Shown: piece by piece, positions 56,801-64,000 of the stretch | Layout: every line of letters begins with the position of its first letter | Numbering within the stretch: the stretch's first letter is position 1 | Assembly (NCBI RefSeq): GCF_000002985.6 | Contig: NC_003284.9 | Location: 14,074,001 to 14,138,000 of the forward strand | From: Caenorhabditis elegans | Lineage: Eukaryota > Nematoda > Chromadorea > Rhabditida > Rhabditidae | Reading direction: 5' to 3' | Length of the DNA: 64,000 bases | Position numbers and translations under genes: made by a program | The notes under the pieces: model-generated | What the model was told of the DNA's origin: nothing | The model's input: the letters and a program-made list of their open reading frames with translations, nothing else | The model's database searches: none

Positions 56801-59314
56801 GTATTACACAACATCATGAAGCCACCAATTAATTCATTTTGAACCGTTTTAAACATTTAATATTCTCTTCTTTGTAACTAGTGCCACAAAAACTTTATTT
56901 AATTTCACCGTTTTTATTTACTTATTTTCAGAGCAACAGGAAGTTCTAATGATGAATTGAGCGCAATATATACGCACGAACGCAACTTGGATGCTCTTAG
57001 GGATGAAGATGATTCAGATGAACACTTGGAACATTTGATGCCGACTCCAAATCCAACCTCCACAAAACCTGCGCAGATATTGGGCGCCGTTGCGAGACCA
57101 TCCGAGAATCCCGGTACATCCGCACAAAGCCCCCAAAGTGTGAATGTGGCAAAGGTTCAAAGTCGCAATATGAAAAAACCTCAAAGCGTGCCTACTGCAA
57201 CTGATATCGGGCTCAAGGAGCCAAAGCCCGAACCTGCTGAGACGCTGGAGAAGGAGATCAAGCCGGAGAATGTTGCCGAGAACATGAGAAGTCCTGTTAA
57301 ACGAACTGTCATCAATGGGCCATCCGGACGTGTCACAATTTTACCAAAGGCAAACATTCGGTACGTTGCAATGTTGTTCAAAAGATAACAGTTTTTAAAA
57401 CATACGAGTTGTCAAAAATGAACATTAAAATTGTGTATATTTTCAGATCTGTTCCAAGATCCAACTTGACTTCCGAAACTCAATCAATGCGCGGAGCTAA
57501 CCTGTATTCTCCAATGCGGCAAGAAATCGTACAACCGAAGCTGACTCCAGTGCCAACAAAGCAAGCTCACTTGTCAAATGCAACAAAACTTGCTCAAAAA
57601 CAACCGACTGCGTCTAGTGGACCAGCTTACAGTGCTACTGTTATGTCAACTGCAAAAGATGCAGAAATTAAGGTTCCGAAAGAAGAGCCAATTGAACCTG
57701 AGGAGAAAAAGGAAAAGCCGAGCATGAATTCTCAGAACATCATCAATTCTGGTAAACCCATCGCTGAACAAATTGAGAAGGTTCAAGTGCCTACTGAGAG
57801 AAAGCCGCAAAAGTTCATTGACAAGCAAGCCGTTAAGGAGCCAACAGAGCCGTGAGTCTTATTTACAATTTCATTACACTGAAACTTAATTTATAAATTC
57901 AGACTGTCAACATCTCGTACATCTAAGCCTGTGCCATATTTTTCAAATGCCACGATGGCAGCGATCTACCAATCATTTAGCCCACTTCCATGCGCAACTC
58001 CACCTGTTCAGTTATGCTATCGTATAACTGCCAACGAAGTTACCCGTCGCAAGCAGACCGAGGAGGCCGAGTTTGAATTGGCGCTCACAACTGCGAAAAC
58101 ACTTACACTCGAACTCCAAGCCAGGTTAGTTGAAAATTGAAAATACATACGTATAAGTATTTTGGGACATTTATAAAAAGAAAACATGCCATCAGTTGGT
58201 TAACTGTTAGCTCACCCTGTAAATCGTCGTTCCCGAAGGGCGAATTAGCGTGACTGGAAAAAGTGGGTTCTTATCGCAACGCAATTTAAAATGATTTTTT
58301 CAAAGTTAAAAAAAATGTGTGGAGTTTATTATATTTTTGGTCTTCGGATATAACCTTTTCAAGCTTCATCAGAACAATGAATATACAATGACATTCCGAA
58401 TAAAACCTGTGTCATTAGGCCCCTACAAAACATTTAGCGAGAACACTTTGAACAGGAAAAAAGTCGCTCCAAAAATTTTTCAGTGCATCTTTTCACAACT
58501 TTCAAACTTTCGAGTTTTACCAGTTCTGTCATGTCCGTGCGCAGAAAGCGAAAATTTATTGAGGTAGTTCTTGGAGCAAGATTTATATTTTTAGAGTATG
58601 GTACTCACCAGATCTATCGTGAAGTTTTCAAAAAAGCGTCGTTGTATTAAATACCAAGATCATAATTTTTCTTTATAAACCTACCAGTTCAAACTATTGA
58701 TATACAAATTTCACACCGTTACCAGAAAAAAAAACTTCAAAATTGTATTCTGTTGTTTAAAAAATTAAAAATATCAGTTCAAAAAATATTTTGTATTTTA
58801 CATTCCTTAATTCCAAATATTTCAGAAATGAGGGAGCATCGACTTCATCTCCATCGGGATTACAAAACAGTGGCCGATCCGAGGTTGCCAGAAATATGGA
58901 CACCGCATTTACGGAAATTGAAGCAAGCATTCGACTGTTCAATTCCCGTCTGAAGGATGTGTCGCATAATCTTAATGACGGACAGCGTGGAGCTTACGCA
59001 GACCGAGCAAATGTGAGTTCAAGCGTATTATTTAGATTTAGTGATGGTTTGCTAATATTCTTGTTAGCGACATATTTCAAACTATAAGCTGAATATTTTT
59101 TAAGTGGAATTTTTACAAATTTTTGGTACTTATGGTTTTCGTTCCACCCAAAATGTTTTAATTTTCTAAACTTCCCAGCCCCATAAGTATCTAAATTTTT
59201 ATATGTTGTTTTTTTCAAAGTTTTCAATTCGTTTGTTTTCAGGCTCTATCGCGGATGTTCCGATGCACAACCAAAGACGCATTGGCAAAACCAATCTTCG
59301 GGAACAAACAATAA
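53881..59314 (+). CDS. Triple Myb/SANT-like (RAP1-type) DNA-binding protein
   Basis: Thirteen exons: 53881-53953, 54048-54354, 54407-54826, 55414-55524, 55582-55920, 55970-56080, 56397-56519, 56573-56776, 56932-57360, 57447-57851, 57903-58124, 58826-59012 and 59243-59314; 1000 residues. A basic N-terminus (SKRTQKRSSLTKRNSK) is followed by three helix-turn-helix units. They start HFTPEESQAVFRFIL (about residue 62), WKAFTEFEDGIMWQFV (about 205) and VPYTPEENNTIWDYIL (about 345). Units 2 and 3 end in NVWEEFRRRY...PETYRGRY and IFWQEFL...TWKSLSQHFVENL. The F/YTPEE start and W-x-x-L-x-x-x-Y/F end match the RAP1/TERF2IP Myb pattern. The C-terminal half is disordered, with many KxExP motifs (IKPE, VPKEEP) suggesting sumoylation, and ends in a coiled region. 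Nuclear DNA binding is inferred; a link to worm telomere proteins is only a hypothesis. Confidence 0.8.
55050..55172. mobile_element. Decayed GCCGAA-type MITE in an intron
   Basis: GAAGTTGCCGAATCC, CATTTCGGCAACCGGCATTTGCC and ACTTCGGCAACTTTTCGGCAACC resemble the hAT-like element at 22428. It lies in intron 3 of the triple-Myb gene. Ends not defined. Confidence 0.45.
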
Positions 59315-59895
59315 TTTGACTATTATGTTTCCCATATTACCCTTCACATCATTCCAAAACATCTCGTTTGATATTACCGTTTTATATTTCTTTTTGACAA
59401 GTACAGGTGTGCATTGAAATCATATCGAGATGATTGATTCAGCATGCACATAGTTTTATAATTTGTGAAAATAAACATTGAAAGCATACTTGATAATGGT
59501 AGTCGAAATAAAATCATTGTACTACAAGGTGGTTCATAATTTTGAGGACTATTCTCGCGCCAATAACGTTTGAAAAATTATGGTAAAATTTGGAAAAGAA
59601 GCCCATCTTAGAAATCGTTATAAAGTACAATTTATTTATGGTCTAATTTGTTTTGAAGGAGTTTAAATTGAAAATTTCAGATTTTGGGCATGTGTTCAAC
59701 TGTGTAGCAAATTACCTGGGTTAGCAAAAAACAATTACCTAACTTATTTTCTTGACACATAGTGTAAGTTTTAAATAGTGAATTGTTGTGAAAATACATT
59801 TTTATTCGTTGACTAATTAAAAATTTTATTTGAAAAATATTATATGAATTTAAAATTATTAAGAAAACGCATATTAAATTGTCATCGATAAAAAG
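59315..59895. other. Intergenic between convergent genes
   Basis: 3' region of both neighbours; AATAAA-like signals near 59472 and 59508 (GAAATAAAATC). Nothing else seen. Confidence 0.45.
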
Positions 59896-60289
59896 TTAGT
59901 TTGAATTTTTGCGATTCAAATCGACCAGCTTCTTCTTGTAGAATGTGTTCATCCTTTTCTGCTTGGAAAGTTTAGTAGACATCATTCTGTACTTGACATC
60001 CGACTGAACGCTTTGAAATTGATGAGTTTGAGATTTCATTCTGTACAATCGCTTTTGACGACAAAGCGGTTTGAGAATCATTTCCGAATGTGTTTTGCAG
60101 GCTGATGGAGATTCATTGGAAGGGTGAGAAATGGGATGACTCCAGACAGTGTTTGGATTTTGTTTAAAACCATGAGAAACACTTGTCTGAAAATGATTTT
60201 TGAATCAAGAGTTATAAGCACATCAGCCGGATAAAACTTACATTCTTGAAAGATCTCAGTTTTTGAAGGAAATAGCTGAACAGTGGCAT
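59896..60289 (-). CDS. Small basic protein (112 aa), family unknown
   Basis: Exons, minus strand: 60289-60242 and 60186-59896, joined in phase 0 over a 55-nt intron. The sequence is rich in Lys, Ser and Gln, with basic clusters (CRQKRLYRMKSQ, KLSKQKRMNTFYKKKLVDLNRK) and a hydrophobic start (MPLFSYFLQKLRSF). The basic C-terminus could be helical and nucleic-acid binding (inference). A longer overlapping open frame at 60078-60524 in another phase lacks splice coherence and is probably a shadow. Confidence 0.55.
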
Positions 60290-61044
60290 TGTTGAATCGG
60301 AAGAATAATTGGAAAAGAGGAGTAGCGAACGGAACAGGTAGACTGAATGATTGTTTTAATGAACAGCATGATTCTAAAACAAGTAGGCGGGACTGGAGCA
60401 TGATGACAAAACAAGAATGATGATTATAGATATTTTGCTTACAAATAGTATTTTGAACCGTATTGTTTCTGAAGGTGGCGATGGATTGTAAAGATGTGCA
60501 GTAAATGTAAATGAGCAACGACAAGTGATGACTAAAACTGTTTGATTAGGTTATCGAAAGGGTAAAAGTAAGTGGTTTGAAAAAACTTTATCTTATGAAC
60601 GAGTTTAGTTACAAGTATGAAACCGAAGAAAACATAAAAACTATTTTACTAAATTGTCTTGTAAAATGTCCACCAAGTTATAGAACGATGCATCTGTTGA
60701 GAACTTGTACAGGATGATATTAGAACAATGTTTTGTTGTTCTTACTGATTAAAAATTGTACCTAACTGTAAGCAAGAATGTATCTCTATCTCGATGGAAA
60801 TTAATTAACAATGTGGATGTGGCAATGCAACTTTGGATGTAGATATGAGCATTCGTAACTTTGTACGGAAACTTTCGGAAAAAAATAAATGTCTCATGCT
60901 AGATTGTTGAATAGAAAATCATTGCGAATCCTGTTTTACTGTAAACCTGTGAAGCTGAAAAACGACACAAATTGCATAGCGGAGGAAAACACTTCTAATG
61001 ATATACTTTTTGTACTAGAACACCTCTGGGGACACAAACTTTCG
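60290..61044. other. Intergenic, no gene seen
   Basis: AT-rich spacer before the tRNA-His array. The 30 bp just before the first tRNA (CACCTCTGGGGACACAAACTTTCG) recur inverted after the last tRNA. Confidence 0.5.
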
Positions 61045-61116
61045 GCCTGCGTAGTATAGTGGTTAGTACTCCACGTTGTGGCCGTGGCGACGCTGGTTCG
61101 ATTCCAGCCGCAGGCA
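61045..61116 (+). tRNA. tRNA-His (GTG), copy 1
   Basis: 72 nt: acceptor GCCTGCG/CGCAGGC perfect, D loop AGTATAGTGGTTAGTAC, anticodon arm CCACG-TTGTGGC-CGTGG (anticodon GTG), T arm GCTGG-TTCGATT-CCAGC, discriminator A. A G lies at -1. Confidence 0.96.
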
Positions 61117-61307
61117 ACTCCTTTTGATATTCATTTGGCAAATAATTAACTTTTTCAACACCTTTAATCATAAAAATTTGTGATGTTTTCATTAAATAGG
61201 TAAATCAAAAATGTTTTGCAATGCTTAAAACTTACAGGTTTTTAAAAAAATTTTTTGCTCAGAAAGATGAAAAAATTAATTATTTTCCAAAAAATATCAA
61301 AAGGAGT

Positions 61308-61379
61308 TGCCTGCGGCTGGAATCGAACCAGCGTCGCCACGGCCACAACGTGGAGTACTAACCACTATACTACGCAGGC
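61308..61379 (-). tRNA. tRNA-His (GTG), copy 2
   Basis: Identical in sequence to copy 1 on the opposite strand. First gene of the upstream 816-bp duplicated unit. Confidence 0.96.
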
Positions 61380-61711
61380 CAAGATAGCTTGCAAAACTAG
61401 GTTTTTATGAGCAAACTTCTTTTCCAACGATGTGTAAGCCGCAGCATCCTGCGATAATCACTTAAATTACGCTTATGAAGCTAGTGGTTGCTCTGTCAAA
61501 AACCCGCTACACAATAATCTCGATTCCATAAAACTAATTAAAATTTCAGCGTAATTATTTATCAAATTTAAATATAATATTACGCAGTTTTTATCCTTTT
61601 TTTAGTGTAACTTAAACTGAACTATTAAAATAAAAATATATAAAACACGTTTTCAAAAGGAGTTGCCTTGATTTACCCATTTAATAAAAGCATCACAATT
61701 TTTTCCAAACA

Positions 61712-61745
61712 TATATCAAAAGGAGTTGCCTGCGGCTAGAATCAA
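61712..61745 (-). pseudogene. tRNA-His 3' relic (unit 1)
   Basis: TATCAAAAGGAGTTGCCTGCGGCTAGAATCAAAAAC matches the 3' end plus flank of a minus-strand tRNA-His for about 28 nt, then loses similarity. A shorter relic of the same flank is at about 61652. Both recur in unit 2 at 62528 and 62468. Confidence 0.8.
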
Positions 61746-61873
61746 AAACTTCAAAATTTGCATTTTTCACACTTTACAACAAAATTTGTATGAAGATGTA
61801 TATTAATTTCTTAGAAAATTTTATCATGATGAACAAGCTATTTCATAAAAACCAAGTTTAGCAAGTTCTTTCG

Positions 61874-61945
61874 GCCTGCGTAGTATAGTGGTTAGTACTC
61901 CACGTTGTGGCCGTGGCGACGCTGGTTCGATTCCAGCCGCAGGCA
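61874..61945 (+). tRNA. tRNA-His (GTG), copy 3
   Basis: Identical to copy 1; followed by the same AACTCCTTTTGATA flank, whose T run can end pol III transcription. Confidence 0.96.
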
Positions 61946-62123
61946 ACTCCTTTTGATAAATTTTGAAAACATTTTTTTAATACTTTTTTAAAAGTTTTAT
62001 GGTTCAATGTAAAGTACATTTGAAAAATAGTAAAAACTGCGTAATATTTAAATTTTATAAATAATACCACTAAAAAAGTTGTTTGAAGAGTTAACTAGTT
62101 AACCAAAAAATATCAAAAGGAGT

Positions 62124-62195
62124 TGCCTGCGGCTGGAATCGAACCAGCGTCGCCACGGCCACAACGTGGAGTACTAACCACTATACTACGCAGGC
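62124..62195 (-). tRNA. tRNA-His (GTG), copy 4
   Basis: Identical to copy 2; start of the second 816-bp unit. Confidence 0.96.
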
Positions 62196-62689
62196 CAAGA
62201 TAGCTTGCAAAACTAGGTTTTTATGAGCAAACTTCTTTTCCAACGATGTGTAAGCCGCAGCATCCTGCGATAATCACTTAAATTACGCTTATGAAGCTAG
62301 TGGTTGCTCTGTCAAAAACCCGCTACACAATAATCTCGATTCCATAAAACTAATTAAAATTTCAGCGTAATTATTTATCAAATTTAAATATAATATTACG
62401 CAGTTTTTATCCTTTTTTTAGTGTAACTTAAACTGAACTATTAAAATAAAAATATATAAAACACGTTTTCAAAAGGAGTTGCCTTGATTTACCCATTTAA
62501 TAAAAGCATCACAATTTTTTCCAAACATATATCAAAAGGAGTTGCCTGCGGCTAGAATCAAAAACTTCAAAATTTGCATTTTTCACACTTTACAACAAAA
62601 TTTGTATGAAGATGTATATTAATTTCTTAGAAAATTTTATCATGATGAACAAGCTATTTCATAAAAACCAAGTTTAGCAAGTTCTTTCG

Positions 62690-62761
62690 GCCTGCGTAGT
62701 ATAGTGGTTAGTACTCCACGTTGTGGCCGTGGCGACGCTGGTTCGATTCCAGCCGCAGGCA
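62690..62761 (+). tRNA. tRNA-His (GTG), copy 5
   Basis: Identical to copy 3, in the second unit. Confidence 0.96.
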
Positions 62762-62938
62762 ACTCCTTTTGATAAATTTTGAAAACATTTTTTTAATACT
62801 TTTTTAAAAGTTTTATGGTTCAATGTAAAGTACATTTGAAAAATAGTAAAAACTGCGTAATATTTAAATTTTATAAATAATACCACTAAAAAAGTTGTTT
62901 GAAGAGTTAACTAGTTAACCAAAAATATCAAAAGGAGT

Positions 62939-63010
62939 TGCCTGCGGCTGGAATCGAACCAGCGTCGCCACGGCCACAACGTGGAGTACTAACCACTATA
63001 CTACGCAGGC
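62939..63010 (-). tRNA. tRNA-His (GTG), copy 6
   Basis: Identical tRNA; its 5' flank (CGAAAGTTTGGGTCCCCAGAGGT) is the inverse of the flank of copy 1, so the outer copies are mirror images. Confidence 0.96.
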
Positions 63011-64000
63011 CGAAAGTTTGGGTCCCCAGAGGTATTCATGTGTGGAGTGATACTCATGGAGAAAAAGATAATATACGTTTGATTCGTACAGACAATAAGG
63101 AATAATTATGTCTCGCAAGAGCGATCGCTGCAGTAGCCTAAAGTCGTGCACTATTTGCAAGCACGAGAAGCTTTTTCCAGTCTTATATTTTTCTAAAATT
63201 AAGGTATGTAGCACTTTGAGTGAAAAGAAAACTGTAATTTTGAAAAACAAAAACCGAGGCCCGAACCTGCAAACGGTAGTCCGATTCTAATATTCAAGGA
63301 GCAAGAAAAATAATAGTAATAAGACAAATACAAGTAAGGAATTGATAAATCAAGACCTTATTAATGATGCAATTGTAACCTGAGACTGAGACTTTGTAAC
63401 TTGTAACCGAGAAAATTGAACAGAAGACTTTGATATCTTACTAATAGATTTATTAGAAAGAAAGTCTTTTTAAACCAGGAAAACAAAATATCTCGAAATA
63501 CTCGAGACCAAGACACTGAAAACAAGGAGAAAAACAATAAATCTTCTTCTTAACCTTAAACCTTAAACAATTAAACCTTTTGTAACCTAGAAATAATGGA
63601 AAAAACGGCGAGCCTTACGGCGTCGACCGACTTGCACCCGTTCTTGCGGGAGAAGTGCTGAGAAATCTTGGATTCGCGTCGCCGAGTGCGCAAGGCACCG
63701 AAAGTGAGTCAACAAAATCGCAAGGCACGAAACTTGTTGAGCAGGAAATCAGAGGTTTTGGCGTGTCAAAATGACAAAAGAGCTTGCGTTGAGGGAAAAA
63801 TAAAAGAGAAAAAGGGTAAAACCCTACATACATATTATTTGGTTTGTTAATCTCCGAAAAACGTAAATAGAAAATGAAGTAAATTAGATAAAAATTATTT
63901 TTTTTGAAATGAACGATGTTTTTGAATGATTTCCAAAAAATATTAGTAGGTTCAGAATAAAATAATAAATACTTATCTAAGACAAAATGAGAATGAAAAA
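63011..64000. other. Intergenic end of window with dispersed repeat
   Basis: A possible first exon at 63108-63202 (MSRKSDRCSSLKSCTICKH..., donor GTATGT) cannot be connected to any later exon. The remainder holds the repeat at 63597-63795 and AT-rich sequence. Confidence 0.35.
63597..63795 (+). repeat. Dispersed repeat, paired with 36258-36520
   Basis: Contains ATGGAAAAAACGGCGAGCCTTACGG and a downstream frame with RKARNLLSRKSE that matches the minus-strand copy at 36258-36520. A stop (TGA at 63659) separates the two coding-like parts. Probable fragment of a mobile element. Confidence 0.6.

Larger units (their letters stand above)
61308..62938. repeat. Tandem 816-bp duplication carrying a tRNA-His pair
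   Basis: 61308-62123 and 62124-62938 are nearly identical over their whole length, including non-coding sequence and tRNA relics. Each unit has one minus and one plus tRNA-His, tail-to-tail outward. The second unit is 815 bp; the visible difference is one A in the run before ATATCAAAAGGAG. Confidence 0.96.

Noticed and set aside
60078-60524. 148-residue minus-strand frame
   Set aside because: It runs through the intron of the small basic gene in a different phase and lacks coherent composition.
63108-63290. Small Cys-containing gene (MSRKSDRCSS...)
   Set aside because: A plausible first exon to 63202, but no second exon could be found before the window end.

Overview
This is a eukaryotic window, almost certainly from a Caenorhabditis nematode and most likely C. 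elegans. The reasons are: about 65% A+T by eye; many very short introns (often 45-55 nt) with TTTTCAG acceptors; TTTCAG-type trans-splice acceptors directly before several start codons; a fragment of TTAGGC telomere-type repeat; and worm-typical families (divergent CK1 kinases, a DSL Notch-ligand-like gene, multi-CUB membrane proteins, a nuclear hormone receptor). X linkage would fit my memory of the beta-mannosidase locus, but the sequence alone cannot show it. I rebuilt gene models by hand from splice sites with phase checking. Each multi-exon model below keeps one open frame across all stated junctions unless a break is reported.

Layout. 1-10.3 kb: 3' part of a GH2 beta-mannosidase (+), then three minus-strand genes: a secreted Ser/Thr-rich protein, a 68-residue tail-anchor-like membrane protein, and a 16-exon acidic then Gln/His/Asn/Tyr-rich protein. 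A tRNA-derived SINE lies at about 5.1 kb. 11.4-21.5 kb: a five-CUB-like single-pass membrane protein, then a DSL/EGF gene whose coding exon is split by a 3-kb 5'-truncated LINE. 22.4-23.0 kb: nested MITEs, the inner one with an 8-bp target duplication. 23-36 kb: a minus-strand protein of unknown family, a CK1-like kinase lacking its N-lobe with a SINE at the gap, a 1392-residue AT-hook protein with four copies of an unfamiliar module, and a second CK1-like kinase. 37.2-38.7 kb: nuclear receptor. 41.7 kb: tRNA-Arg(CCT). 42.1 kb: small Cys-rich protein. 43.6-51.9 kb: an 18-exon minus-strand gene with two homeodomain-like folds and a C-terminal SAM-like domain; one 3.3-kb intron holds a 37-bp satellite carrying E2F-like sites and a nested 15-bp satellite. 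52.3 kb: degenerate telomeric repeat. 53.9-59.3 kb: a 1000-residue protein with three Myb/SANT (RAP1-like) domains. 59.9-60.3 kb: small basic protein. 61.0-63.0 kb: six tRNA-His(GTG) genes in an alternating inverted array with a tandem 816-bp duplication.

The genes do not form one pathway. Several encode probable nuclear or DNA-binding proteins (AT-hook protein, nuclear receptor, homeodomain-like/SAM protein, triple-Myb protein). The window is rich in repeats that sit inside introns and, in two cases, appear to have altered genes: LINE in the DSL exon and SINE at the missing kinase lobe.
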